From Actinoalloteichus_B caeruleus (lineage in GTDB: Bacteria; Actinomycetota; Actinomycetes; Mycobacteriales; Pseudonocardiaceae), in the NCBI RefSeq assembly GCF_000718005.1, contig NZ_JODV01000005.1: a stretch of 64,000 bases of DNA, one strand, 5' to 3'. Positions within the stretch are counted from its first letter, which is position 1, and each line of letters starts with the position of its first letter. This document shows, in pieces, positions 25,157 through 33,503 of this stretch. Made by a program: the position numbers and the translations under genes. The notes beneath the pieces were generated by a model. The model was given only the letters and a program-made list of their open reading frames with translations. It was not told the DNA's origin and searched no databases.

Positions 25157-25846
25157 CTACTCCCGGTCCACCCAGCTCCTGAGCAGGTCGGCGAGCCGGG
25201 TGGGCAGTCCGTCGGCAGGGAGTGGTCCGGTTCCCCTGAGGAGGGGGGCCAGTGCCTCGACGGCGGTGTCGCCGCAGCCCTGCCTGCGCAGTCCGATCTC
25301 GTTGATCCCGGTCGTCCTGGCCGGATCGCCCACTGCGATGGTGAAGGCCCCGACCGTCCGCCGCACGACGGCGCCCATCCCCACCATCGCCCCCGGCCCG
25401 ACCTCGGACCGCTGGTGCAGCAGCGCGCCCATGCCCAGGTTGGCCTCGTCCCAGACCACGCAGTGCCCGGCGACCTGGACCGTGGAGGCGAGGGTCACCC
25501 GGTTCCCGACGGTGCTGTCGTGCCCGAGGTGGACGCCGCTCATGAGATAGCACTCGTCGCCCACCCGGGTTGGTGTGGCGGTGCCCTGGTTGATCGTGGT
25601 GAACTCCCGCACGACGTTCCGGTCGCCGATCACCAGCCCGCCACCAGCCATCTCGCCTTCCCAGCCGATCGGGTGTGGCCCGGACCGGTATTCGGCGGGA
25701 GTTCCGATGACGGAGTGTGGTCCGATCCAGTTCCCATCGCCTATACGAGTGGGTCCGGTTATCACGCAAAAGGGGCCTATGACGTTGTCCTCGCCGAGCT
25801 CGACCTCGGGGGACACGGCGGAGCTCGGATGAATCCTGTTTGCCAC
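25157..25846 (-). CDS. LpxA-like acyl-ACP:UDP-sugar acyltransferase
   Basis: 229 residues, a left-handed beta-helix of hexapeptide repeats (about 5-175) with a short helical C-tail. By-eye alignment to E. coli LpxA places H106/H109/D110 on H122/H125/D126 (VHLGHDSTVG), H128 on H144 (AGHCVV) and H144-Q145 on H160-Q161. REFTTINQGT and GINEIGLRRQG are also LpxA blocks. M157 falls where E. coli has the G173 acyl ruler, and Met there shortens the chain (about C10) in other LpxA enzymes. LpxA moves a 3-hydroxyacyl group from ACP to UDP-GlcNAc or UDP-GlcNAc3N, which is surprising in a Gram-positive. GTG 25846 has GAAAGGG upstream; GTG 25852 is an alternative. The tail is shorter than the 262-residue E. 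coli protein. Confidence 0.85.
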   Translation of the reverse strand: MANRIHPSSAVSPEVELGEDNVIGPFCVITGPTRIGDGNWIGPHSVIGTPAEYRSGPHPIGWEGEMAGGGLVIGDRNVVREFTTINQGTATPTRVGDECYLMSGVHLGHDSTVGNRVTLASTVQVAGHCVVWDEANLGMGALLHQRSEVGPGAMVGMGAVVRRTVGAFTIAVGDPARTTGINEIGLRRQGCGDTAVEALAPLLRGTGPLPADGLPTRLADLLRSWVDRE

Positions 25847-26006
25847 GAACACCCTTTCCGTCGCGGTGTTACCGGGTAGTCGTCCCGCTGTTTGGCGGGC
25901 GACCGGGACACGGTGGCGAGTACGGTGATCCTGCGCACCGGGAATTGGTCGGAAGATCACCCTACCGCAATGCGGGAAATGATCTGTGGAACCGAAAGGC
26001 GGCCGC
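25847..26006. promoter_or_regulatory. Divergent promoter region between the LpxA-like and DegT genes
   Basis: A 160-bp region with lower GC than its surroundings. It contains CCCGC-N6-GCGGG (near 25884-25899) and the 11-bp palindrome CCGCAATGCGG (25965-25975), 32 bp before the DegT start. It must hold promoters for both directions, allowing joint control of the acyl and the sugar halves of the cluster. Core promoter boxes could not be fixed. Confidence 0.45.
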
Positions 26007-27113
26007 ATGATCCCCATTACCGCCATCGACGTCCAGGACGCCGAGCCTCTGGTCAGCTCCGTTCTCCGCTCCGGGCTGATCGCGCAGGGGCCGATGGTCG
26101 AGCGTTTCGAGGAGTCCTTCGCCCACGCCGCCGGCGTGCCGCACGCGATCGCGGTCAACAGCGGGACGACCGCGTTGGTCGCCTCGCTGGAGGTGCTCGG
26201 TCTGCGGCCCGGCGACGAGGTCGTCACCTCCCCCTTCACCTTCGTCGCGACCCTCAACGCGATCCTGGAGGCGGGCGCGACCGCCCGGTTCGCCGACATC
26301 GGCGACGCCGACTACTGCCTCTGCCCGGAGGCGGCGGCCGCCGCCGTCGGCCCCCGCACCACCGCGCTGATGCCCGTGCACCTCTACGGCCAACCGGCTG
26401 ACGTCCACCGGCTCGGCGCGCTCGCCACGTCGAGGGGGCTGGCCCTGGTCGAGGACGCGGCACAGGCCCTCGGGGCCACGGTCGACGGCCGACCGGTGGG
26501 TTCCTTCGGGCTCGGCTGCTTCTCGCTGTACGCGACGAAGAACGTGACGACCGCCGAGGGCGGTGTCATCACCACCGAGGACGACCAGCTCGCCGAACGG
26601 CTCCGGGTGTTGCGCAACCAGGGGATGCGGCAGCGCTACCAGTACGAGGTCGCCGGGCACAACTACCGGATGACCGACGTGCACGCGGCCGTGGGCCTGC
26701 CCCAGCTCGGCCGGCTCGCCCAGCTCATCGACAGCCGGCAACGCAACGCGGAGACCCTCTCCAAGGGCCTCACCGGGATTCCCGGGCTGCGCCTGCCCGC
26801 CGTCGTGGACGGTCGCACCCACGTCTGGCACCAGTACACCGTCCTGCTCGACGACGACGCCGCGGTCGACCGCGACGAACTCGCCGCCAGGCTCGGGGAG
26901 GCCGGCGTCGGCACCGGCATCTACTACCCCCGGCTGGTGTTCGACTACGACTGCTACCGCGACCACCCCGGGGTGCCTCGGGTCAGCCCCGAGGACTTCC
27001 CCGTCGCCCGCTCGGTGGCGAGGCGGGCGCTGTCCCTCCCGGTCCACCCCAAACTCACCGCCGACGACCTCGACGAGATCGTCGCGGCGGTCCGGGGGGT
27101 GCTCGGAGGATGA
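26007..27113 (+). CDS. DegT/DnrJ/EryC1-type sugar aminotransferase (GnnB-like)
   Basis: 368 residues. PLP-dependent transfer of an amino group to a keto-sugar nucleotide. AVNSGTTALVASLEVLGL, HLYGQPAD and EDAAQALGA are family blocks, and the PLP lysine is in FSLYATKNVTTAEGG (about residue 180). It overlaps the next gene, a Gfo/Idh dehydrogenase, by 4 nt. A dehydrogenase-aminotransferase pair of this type makes 3-amino sugars: GnnA/GnnB give UDP-GlcNAc3N, and WbpB/WbpE the acid analogue. Next to an LpxA-like gene, the GnnB role is the better guess. ATG 26007 has AAAGGCGG 7 nt upstream; the earlier GTG at 25986 is less likely. Confidence 0.92.
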   Translation: MIPITAIDVQDAEPLVSSVLRSGLIAQGPMVERFEESFAHAAGVPHAIAVNSGTTALVASLEVLGLRPGDEVVTSPFTFVATLNAILEAGATARFADIGDADYCLCPEAAAAAVGPRTTALMPVHLYGQPADVHRLGALATSRGLALVEDAAQALGATVDGRPVGSFGLGCFSLYATKNVTTAEGGVITTEDDQLAERLRVLRNQGMRQRYQYEVAGHNYRMTDVHAAVGLPQLGRLAQLIDSRQRNAETLSKGLTGIPGLRLPAVVDGRTHVWHQYTVLLDDDAAVDRDELAARLGEAGVGTGIYYPRLVFDYDCYRDHPGVPRVSPEDFPVARSVARRALSLPVHPKLTADDLDEIVAAVRGVLGG

Positions 27114-28084
27114 CGCCGGAGCCGAGAGCACGGATCGCCCTGGTCGGCGCCGGTGCGATGGGAACCCTGCACGCCCGCGTGCTCAGCCAGTCCGAACGCT
27201 GTGACCTGGTGGTGGTCGTCGACCCGAGGGAGGCGGTCGGCACTCCCCTCGCGGACCAGTGCGGCGCCAGGTGGCTGCCCGAGCTCGGTGAGCTGGGCGA
27301 CGTCGACGGGGTCGTCATCGCCTCCGCGACCGAGACCCACCACAAGCTCGCCAGGCAGGTCCTGGAACAGGATGTCCCGCTGCTGGTCGAGAAGCCCGTG
27401 TGCGACAACCTCGCAGGCAGCGAGGAGGTCGTCGCACTCGCCGCCCAACGCGACGTCCCCCTGATGTGCGGGCTGCTGGAGCGGTACAACCCGACAGCCA
27501 TGACCGCGCTCTCGCTGGTCGACGACCCGGTCCACGTCAGCGCCACCCGGCACTCGCCCTACGCGCCGAGGATCAGGACCGGGGTCGGCTGGGACCTCCT
27601 GGTCCACGACGTGGACCTGGTCATCCGAGCCTTCGGCGGCACGGCCCCCCACACGGTGCTCGGCCGTGCGGGACGCTTCCACGACAGCTCCGAACCGGGA
27701 GCGGAGGACGTCGTCGAGGCGTTGCTCGGGTTCGCCGACGGCGCGCTGTCCGCCGTCTCCGCCAGCAGGATCGGCCAGCGCAAGGTGCGCACGCTGGTGA
27801 TCCGCGAGCTGAACCGGTTGATCGAGGCCGACCTGCTCCGGCGGGACGTCACCATCTACCGGCACGTGTCGCTGGACGCCGCGACCCCCGACGGGCGCGG
27901 TTACCGGCAGCAGAGCGTGATCGAGGTGCCCGAGCTGGTCAGCGGGCGCGAACCCCTCGCCGCGCAGCTCGACCGGTTCCTTGACCTCATGGCGGGGCGG
28001 GTGGACGCCGCCGACGAACGCGCCGCCATCCTGCCGGCGCACCGCGTGGTCGCCGAGGTGCTGCGGGGAGCCGCCGTGCACTGA
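27110..28084 (+). CDS. Gfo/Idh/MocA-type NDP-sugar dehydrogenase (GnnA-like)
   Basis: 324 residues. The Rossmann fold starts IALVGAGAMGTLHARVL (9-25); LLVEKPV (about 90-96) supplies the conserved Lys; LLVHDVDLVIRAFGG (about 160-175) holds the active-site His of the family. The expected reaction is NAD-dependent oxidation of the sugar C3 hydroxyl to a ketone, which DegT then aminates. The start overlaps the DegT stop (ATGA), so they form one operon. Length agrees with GnnA and WbpB/WlbA members. UDP-GlcNAc as the substrate is an inference from context. Confidence 0.9.
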   Translation: MTPEPRARIALVGAGAMGTLHARVLSQSERCDLVVVVDPREAVGTPLADQCGARWLPELGELGDVDGVVIASATETHHKLARQVLEQDVPLLVEKPVCDNLAGSEEVVALAAQRDVPLMCGLLERYNPTAMTALSLVDDPVHVSATRHSPYAPRIRTGVGWDLLVHDVDLVIRAFGGTAPHTVLGRAGRFHDSSEPGAEDVVEALLGFADGALSAVSASRIGQRKVRTLVIRELNRLIEADLLRRDVTIYRHVSLDAATPDGRGYRQQSVIEVPELVSGREPLAAQLDRFLDLMAGRVDAADERAAILPAHRVVAEVLRGAAVH

Positions 28085-28139
28085 CCCGGAGCCCGGCCGC
28101 GCGGCCCGCGTTCGGCCGGCGCCGCCGGGGACGGCCGGG

Positions 28140-28943
28140 TCATCGGCGACGCCACAGCTCGGGACGCCACGCGGAGGCGGCGTCGACCTCCGAGGTCATC
28201 GCCGGCACCTCCGGGTCCCACCCACCCGCCGTCCCAGCCGGGAGGAAGCCCGCGACCCGGAGTTCCTGGTCCAGCACCTCCGGGTCCAACGGCCAGGTCG
28301 GGAACGTCTCCGTCTCCTCCCGGAGCGTCCCGCGCTCCCCGCGCACCTGGTACCGGAACGTCCAGCGGTCCGGCCCCGCCCGGTCGCCCGGCGCGCACCG
28401 CACGGTTCCCGTGTAGACGTCCGGGCCCAGCCGTGTCGAGGGCAGGGGCCACTCCTCGGCGGCTGGAGAACCACGCCGAGGGCTGTCCACCACCAGCAGC
28501 CCGCCCGGGACGAGGGCCCGTGCCACCGCCGGCCAGAGCGCGTCCTCCCGCTCCGCGGGCGGCAGCCCCGCGGCCAGGTTCACGCACACCGCCAGGTCGG
28601 CGACGCCGGCCAGGCCGGCCGCCCCCAGCGGGTGGGGGTGCACCCGAACGCGGCTCCGCACCCGGTCCGAGGCGGTGGCGAGGCGCCCCATCAGCACGGC
28701 CCTCATCGCCCGTGACGGCTCCACCGCGTGCACGGGGACCTCCGACTCCTCGGCCAGCACCCAGGTCATCGCCCCGGTCCCCGAGCCCACCTCCAGCACG
28801 CCGAGCCGCGCGCGCCGCGCGGACGTGGCGAGCCACGTCCGCGCCCACTCCCGGTAGCCGTCGAGGTGGAGCAGGTCGTAGAACTCGGCCGTCACCGAGT
28901 ACGGGTCCCCCGGCGGTTCCGCCGGTTCTCGGTCTCTCGACAT
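28140..28943 (-). CDS. SAM-dependent class I methyltransferase
   Basis: 267 residues. Motif I LEVGSGTGAMTW (about 50-61), an acidic VEPSRAM for the ribose, and ALVPGGLLVVDSP for motif III. PYSVTAEFYDLL at the N-terminus is common in small-molecule methyltransferases. Residues 150-255 form a substrate-cap region with no known signature. It is convergent with the Gfo/Idh gene and may modify the sugar made by the cluster, but there is no direct evidence of that. The ATG at 28943 is the first available and fits the family. Confidence 0.85.
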   Translation of the reverse strand: MSRDREPAEPPGDPYSVTAEFYDLLHLDGYREWARTWLATSARRARLGVLEVGSGTGAMTWVLAEESEVPVHAVEPSRAMRAVLMGRLATASDRVRSRVRVHPHPLGAAGLAGVADLAVCVNLAAGLPPAEREDALWPAVARALVPGGLLVVDSPRRGSPAAEEWPLPSTRLGPDVYTGTVRCAPGDRAGPDRWTFRYQVRGERGTLREETETFPTWPLDPEVLDQELRVAGFLPAGTAGGWDPEVPAMTSEVDAASAWRPELWRRR

Positions 28944-29169
28944 ATCTCGGCTGGATAGCAGGCGAGGCCAACTCCGGCCACCTCACGGCCACCCGCCCGG
29001 GCCCGCCCCGGCGATACCCGCAGGTGTGGGCTCGGAGAACTCACCCGATCCGGTGAGGACGGTCTTGCGCCCGGCCGGTGAGGTGAGGCACGTTGCCTCC
29101 CGGTCACCCTCGCGGTCGGGTACCCATAGCCCCGACGGCACCACACGAAGACCGGAGGCCGAACAGCCC

Positions 29170-30000
29170 ATGAGCAAGGTTCCCAACCTCACCCTGAACA
29201 ACGGCGTGGAGATCCCCCAGCTCGGCTTCGGGGTGTTCCAGGTTCCGCCGGAGGAGGCCAGGCAGACGGTCGCGACGGCGCTCCGCACCGGGTACCGGAG
29301 CATCGACACCGCCAAGGCCTACAGCAACGAGAGCGGAGTCGGGCAGGCGGTCGCCGAGTCCGGGCTGCCCAGGGAGGACGTCTTCGTCACCACGAAGCTC
29401 CTCAACGCCGAACAGGGCTACGACTCGACCCTGCGCGCCTTCGACGCCAGCATGACCGAGCTCGGCCTCGACTACCTGGACCTGTACCTCATCCACTGGC
29501 CGTTGCCCGGCCGGGACCTGTACGTCGAGACCTGGAAGGCGTTCGAACGCCTCTACGGGGAGGGCCGCGTCCGCGCGATCGGCGTCTCCAACTTCACCAT
29601 CGACCACCTGAAGCGCCTGTTCGACGAGACGGAACTCGTCCCCTCGATCAACCAGGTCGAGCTGCACCCCAAGCTGCAACAACCGGAACTGCGGGCTTTC
29701 CACGCGGAACACGGCATCCTCACCGAGGCCTGGAGCCCGCTGGCCCAGGGCGAGGTCCTCGCCGACCCGGTGGTCACCCGACTCGCCGAGAAGCACGGGC
29801 GGACCCCGGCGCAGGTCATCCTGCGCTGGCACCTCGACATCGGCAACGTCGTCATCCCCAAGTCGGTCACCCCGTCCCGGATCGAGGAGAACTTCGACCT
29901 GTTCGACTTCCACCTCGACCCGGAGGACGTCGAGTCCCTCGCGCCGCTGGACTCGGGGACCAGGGTCCTGGGCCTCGACCCGGCGACCTTCAACGGCTGA
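29170..30000 (+). CDS. Aldo/keto reductase (2,5-diketo-D-gluconate reductase type)
   Basis: 276 residues, TIM barrel. The catalytic tetrad is visible: Asp and Tyr in SIDTAKAYSNE (about 47-57), Lys in VTTKLL (about 76) and His in LYLIHWP (about 108). VIPKSVTPSRIEEN near the C-terminus binds NADPH. Such enzymes reduce aldehydes and keto-sugars; the natural substrate is open. ATG 29170 was chosen because MSKVPNLTLNNGVEIPQLGFG is the canonical start; an earlier frame from 29026 is not protein-like. A strong hairpin at 30030-30067 ends the transcript. Confidence 0.95.
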   Translation: MSKVPNLTLNNGVEIPQLGFGVFQVPPEEARQTVATALRTGYRSIDTAKAYSNESGVGQAVAESGLPREDVFVTTKLLNAEQGYDSTLRAFDASMTELGLDYLDLYLIHWPLPGRDLYVETWKAFERLYGEGRVRAIGVSNFTIDHLKRLFDETELVPSINQVELHPKLQQPELRAFHAEHGILTEAWSPLAQGEVLADPVVTRLAEKHGRTPAQVILRWHLDIGNVVIPKSVTPSRIEENFDLFDFHLDPEDVESLAPLDSGTRVLGLDPATFNG

Positions 30001-30029
30001 GCCAGCCACCGAACCGGTGACAAGGCCGC

Positions 30030-30067
30030 CCGGTCCGGAGCCGCCCATGACGAGGACTCCGGACCGG
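30030..30067 (+). terminator. Hairpin terminator after the aldo/keto reductase
   Basis: Perfect 11-bp stem CCGGTCCGGAG / CTCCGGACCGG with a 16-nt loop, starting 30 bp after the stop. Confidence 0.65.
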
Positions 30068-30088
30068 TGCCCCCACTAGGGTGGCTCG

Positions 30089-30580
30089 GTGGAGCTTCCC
30101 TGGTTCGTCTTGGTGGCCGGAGTGGCCTTCCTCGGCTCGCTGGCTCCGATCTTCAGCGTGGAGCTCTACCTGGTCGGGATGGCGGTCACCCGCCCCGAGC
30201 TCCCCTGGTGGGGGCTGGCCCTCTCGATCGCGTCCGGACAGCTCGCCGGCAAGCTGGTGCACTACGCGGCGGCGCGCGGCGCCGTCGCGCTGCCCTGGCT
30301 CCGCGATCCCCGCTCCGCCCTGGGTACCAGGCTCACCGGCCTGGTCCGGAGGCTGGAGATCCTCTCCGCCCAGCGGCCGTGGACCTGCGCCGCCGTCGTC
30401 CTCGGCAGTTCCACGGTCGGCCTGCCGCCCTTCACCTTGCTGGTCCCGGCGGCCGGCGCCATCCGGCTCCCGTTGCGGGTGCTCCTCCCGCCCGCAGTGC
30501 TGGGCCGGGTACTCCGCTTCGGCGTCATCGCCGCGACCCCCGGGGTCTTCCACGACCTCTACCTGGGAGTCGTCCCGTGA
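30089..30580 (+). CDS. Small DedA/VTT-like membrane protein
   Basis: 163 residues. About four hydrophobic segments: 6-32, 40-58, 100-122 and 125-145. The pattern FSVELYLVGMA...GQLAGKLVHYAAARG (Gly-x-x-x-Gly with a charged residue in a helix) and the re-entrant-like STVGLPPFTLLVPAAG loop are reminiscent of VTT/DedA-type proteins, which include lipid-carrier recyclases. It is shorter than usual for DedA. A GTG start at 30089 has AGGGTGG upstream. The function is uncertain; the setting among cell-wall sugar genes makes a lipid-carrier role possible. Confidence 0.65.
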   Translation: MELPWFVLVAGVAFLGSLAPIFSVELYLVGMAVTRPELPWWGLALSIASGQLAGKLVHYAAARGAVALPWLRDPRSALGTRLTGLVRRLEILSAQRPWTCAAVVLGSSTVGLPPFTLLVPAAGAIRLPLRVLLPPAVLGRVLRFGVIAATPGVFHDLYLGVVP

Positions 30581-30641
30581 GCCGCTGGCATCGGCTGCTA
30601 GTGAGCCCGCCTCGACCCGCGCGCGTCGGCCAGCGCCGTCC

Positions 30642-31211
30642 TCACGGCTCCCGCCGGTCCATCCCGCCCCCACCTCGGACCCGTTCGGCCTCGGCCCGGA
30701 CGTGCTCCTCGTCGTAGCGCTGGAACACCCTGGCGGGGTTCCCGGCGGCGAGACTCCGGTCCGGCAGGTCCCTGGCCACCACGGACAGCGGCTGCACCGT
30801 CACGAAGTCCCCGATCACCACGCCGGGCATCACGAAGCAGAGCCCCCCGATGAAGCAACCCCGGCCGATCCGCACCGGCTTGCGTTCGATGAGGTCGGAA
30901 CCGCTGTGGTTCTCCAGCATCATGTTCGCCAACCAGCTGGAGTGGGTGAAGATCAACGTGTTCAGCCCGATGCTGGTGTGCTCGCCGATCTCCAGCCCAC
31001 CGCTCGCGTCCAGGACGGCACCCTCACCGATCCAGCAGTGGTCGCCCAGGACGAGCCGCTCGGGGCTGACGACCTTGGCCCGCTCCCTGATCCGCGTGCT
31101 GGGGGGGAGTCCGAGCAGCCGGGCCCGTTCGCTGTCGTTCATGTACTGGCCCACGAGGTCCGTGAGGATCCCGGGCCGCAGGCGCCTGCTGCGCTCGTCG
31201 TCGAGGAACAT
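30642..31211 (-). CDS. Left-handed beta-helix acyltransferase (WcaF/maltose acetyltransferase type)
   Basis: 189 residues. Hexapeptide repeats from about 45 to 165 (VLGDHCWIGEGAVLDASGGLEIGEHTSIG and IGRGCFIGGLCFVMPGVVIGDFVTV), with a catalytic His in IFTHSSW near 97. GNPARVFQRY is the usual end of sugar acetyltransferases. It probably O- or N-acetylates a sugar with acetyl-CoA. The ATG overlaps the upstream epimerase stop by one base (TGATG). As third gene of a DegT-epimerase-acyltransferase run, it would cap an amino sugar. Confidence 0.87.
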   Translation of the reverse strand: MFLDDERSRRLRPGILTDLVGQYMNDSERARLLGLPPSTRIRERAKVVSPERLVLGDHCWIGEGAVLDASGGLEIGEHTSIGLNTLIFTHSSWLANMMLENHSGSDLIERKPVRIGRGCFIGGLCFVMPGVVIGDFVTVQPLSVVARDLPDRSLAAGNPARVFQRYDEEHVRAEAERVRGGGGMDRREP

Positions 31212-32146
31212 CAGCGGCCCAACCTGGCGTCGACCAGCGCGGTCATCCCCTCCCGCACGGAGACGGCCGGCTCCCAGCCCAGGACCTCCCTGGCCCGCCG
31301 GATGTCGGCCGCCCGGCGCGACACCAGGACGTCCCGGGGGTTGAACCTCGGCTCGACCTCCGCGCCGACCGCGTCGATCAGGATCTTCGCCAGCTGCGCG
31401 ATCGTGGTGTCGATGCCCGTCCCGATGTTGATCGGCAGGCCGGCGCGTTCGCTCTCCAGCGCGGCGACCACCGCGCGGGCCAGGTCCGTGACGTGGACGA
31501 AGTCCATCGACTGCTCGCCCCGCCCGTCGATGACGGGCGGCAGCCCGTTCGTCAGCCGGTCCAGGAAGTGGTTGATCACCGAGGTGTAGTAGGCCTCGAT
31601 GCGCTGGCCAGGGCCGTACACGTTGAAGAAGCGCAGCGCGTTCCAGGACAGGCCCTGCCGGCGTTCGTAGAAGCGGAGCAGGTCCTCCCCGGCGCGTTTG
31701 CTGATGCAGTAGGGCGTCAGCGGGTCCAGGGGGTCGTCCTCGTGCATCGGGAGGCGGCTCGGGTCCCCGTACACCGAGGCGGTGGAGGCGAACACGAGCC
31801 GGCGCACCCCCTCGTCGGCGGCCGCCGCGAAGACGTTGTTGTTGCCGACCATGTTGATGTCGATGCTCTCGTGCGGGTCGGCCGTCGACTTGTTGATCGA
31901 CACCGTCGCGAAGTGGATGACGTGCGAACACCCCCGGACGGCCTCGCGAACCGCCCCGCCGTACCGGACGTCCTTCTCGACCAGTTCCACCTGTCCGGTG
32001 GCGGTCAGCTCCTCCACCCGGGCGCGGTCCCCTCGGCTCATGTTGTCGAAGAGCCGAACCCGGTAGCCCCGGTCGAGCAGGAGGGGCAGCACGTGCATGC
32101 CGATGAAGCCCGCGCCACCCGTGAAGAACACCGTGCCAGCCGTCAT
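31211..32146 (-). CDS. NAD-dependent NDP-sugar epimerase/dehydratase
   Basis: 311 residues, extended SDR. FFTGGAGFIGMH binds NAD at residues 7-18; Ser is in FASTASVYGD and Tyr/Lys in YCISK (about 146-150). FFNVYGPGQR and SMDFVHVTDLA are conserved in UDP-glucose 4-epimerase-like enzymes. It would convert an NDP-sugar for the next steps or for a wall glycan. It lies 64 bp after the DegT stop in the same operon and overlaps the acyltransferase start. Whether it acts as epimerase or dehydratase cannot be decided here. Confidence 0.9.
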   Translation of the reverse strand: MTAGTVFFTGGAGFIGMHVLPLLLDRGYRVRLFDNMSRGDRARVEELTATGQVELVEKDVRYGGAVREAVRGCSHVIHFATVSINKSTADPHESIDINMVGNNNVFAAAADEGVRRLVFASTASVYGDPSRLPMHEDDPLDPLTPYCISKRAGEDLLRFYERRQGLSWNALRFFNVYGPGQRIEAYYTSVINHFLDRLTNGLPPVIDGRGEQSMDFVHVTDLARAVVAALESERAGLPINIGTGIDTTIAQLAKILIDAVGAEVEPRFNPRDVLVSRRAADIRRAREVLGWEPAVSVREGMTALVDARLGR

Positions 32147-32210
32147 CCTCGCCTCCCTGTCCTCCCACGGGCCTGGTCGACCCGCGGCCCCGCCGTTGAC
32201 CCGCCACCTC

Positions 32211-33350
32211 TCACCCGAGCCCGGCGATCCCCTCCCGCACCGCCGAGGCGACCCGGTCCACCTGCTCGTCGGTCAGGTTCGCGTGCATCGGGAGCGCGAG
32301 CTGGCGCCGGAAGAGGTCCGCGGACACCGGGCACTCCCGGTCGGACCCGTAGACGGGCTGGAGATGGCAGGCGTAGGTGCCGATCGTCGTCTGGACGCCC
32401 GCCGACCGCAGGGCGAACGCCAGCCGGTCGCGGGAGACCGACGGATCCACGGTGACCAGGTACGCCTGCCACGGGTGTTCCCGGTCGGCACCGGTCACCG
32501 GCAACGTGATCTCGTCGAGGTCCTTGAGCAGCTCCTGGTAGCGCTCGGCGACGCGCCGGCGCGCGTCCAGCAGGGCGGGGAGCCGGTCCAGTTGGACCCC
32601 CATGATCGCCGCCTGGACGTCGGACAGCCGGTAGTTGTGCCCCAGTTCGGTGAAGGAGGGGATGGGCAGGTCCACAGCCCCCTCCCGGGTCAGGGCCGGC
32701 GCCACCCCGTAGGTGTGCAGCGTCCTCGCCCGGTCGACGAGGTCGCCTCGATCACTGGTCAGCGCGCCCCCCTCGCCCGAGGTGATGCCCTTGCGGCCGT
32801 GGAAGCTGAAGGTGGCCAGATCAGCCAGTGAGCCGGCCGGCCGACCCCGGTAGCGGGCGCCGGCCGCGCACGCCGCGTCCTCGACGAGGAAGAGACCGTG
32901 CCGGTCCGCGACCGCCCGGAGCGCGTCGTAGTCGGCGGGCTGCCCGGCGACGTCCACCGCGACGATGCCTACCGTCCTCGGGCCGACGGCGGCCAGGGCG
33001 GCGGCCGCGTCGAGGGTGAGGGTGTCGGGCCGGACATCGGCGAACACCGGGGTGGCCCCGGCCTGGGCGACCGCGTGCGCGGTGGCCGGGAACGTGTAGT
33101 CCGCCACCACCACCTCGTCGCCGGGCCGCACGTCGAGCACCAGCATCGCCAGGTTGAGGGCGGCACCGCAGTTCGAGGTGGCCAGTGCGCGCGTGGTCCC
33201 GGCCACCGCCGCGAAGCGTTCCTCGAAACGCGCGCACGCCGGTCCCGCCCCGGCCAACCAGCCGGACCGGAAGACCTCGGCGATGGCCGCGAGCTCCGGT
33301 TCGCCCACGGTCGGCTGACCGAGGGCGATGTCGTCGATGTTGTCGGGCAT
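32211..33350 (-). CDS. DegT/DnrJ/EryC1-type aminotransferase, second copy
   Basis: 379 residues. PLP Lys in FSFHGRKGITSGEGG (about residue 185), ATSNCGAALNLAMLVLDV and EDAACAAGARY in the usual places; ELGHNYRLSDVQAA near 240. The family aminates keto-sugars at C3 or C4. It differs clearly from the DegT protein at 26-27 kb, so the two have different substrates. First gene of an operon with an epimerase and an acetyltransferase. ATG 33350 has GCGGGG just upstream and a good -10 (TATACT, minus strand 33378-33383) about 28 bp before it. Confidence 0.92.
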   Translation of the reverse strand: MPDNIDDIALGQPTVGEPELAAIAEVFRSGWLAGAGPACARFEERFAAVAGTTRALATSNCGAALNLAMLVLDVRPGDEVVVADYTFPATAHAVAQAGATPVFADVRPDTLTLDAAAALAAVGPRTVGIVAVDVAGQPADYDALRAVADRHGLFLVEDAACAAGARYRGRPAGSLADLATFSFHGRKGITSGEGGALTSDRGDLVDRARTLHTYGVAPALTREGAVDLPIPSFTELGHNYRLSDVQAAIMGVQLDRLPALLDARRRVAERYQELLKDLDEITLPVTGADREHPWQAYLVTVDPSVSRDRLAFALRSAGVQTTIGTYACHLQPVYGSDRECPVSADLFRRQLALPMHANLTDEQVDRVASAVREGIAGLG

Positions 33351-33377
33351 GGCACCCCGCTTTCCTCGACCGAAGCG

Positions 33378-33383
33378 AGTATA
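33378..33383 (-). promoter_or_regulatory. Putative -10 box for the DegT-epimerase-acyltransferase operon
   Basis: TATACT on the minus strand, within one base of the sigma-70 consensus TATAAT and rare in such GC-rich DNA, 28 bp before the DegT start. No good -35 is seen at 16-18 bp. Confidence 0.45.
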
Positions 33384-33503
33384 AGTCGGGTGCGGCCGGT
33401 CGGCCCGGGGAGCGGAAGCCCGTGACCAGCACGGTTGTCGCGGGGTGACGTGACGGGGACCCGTGGCCGGCCGGGGTGCGCAGCCGGGTGGAGGGGATGA
33501 GCG

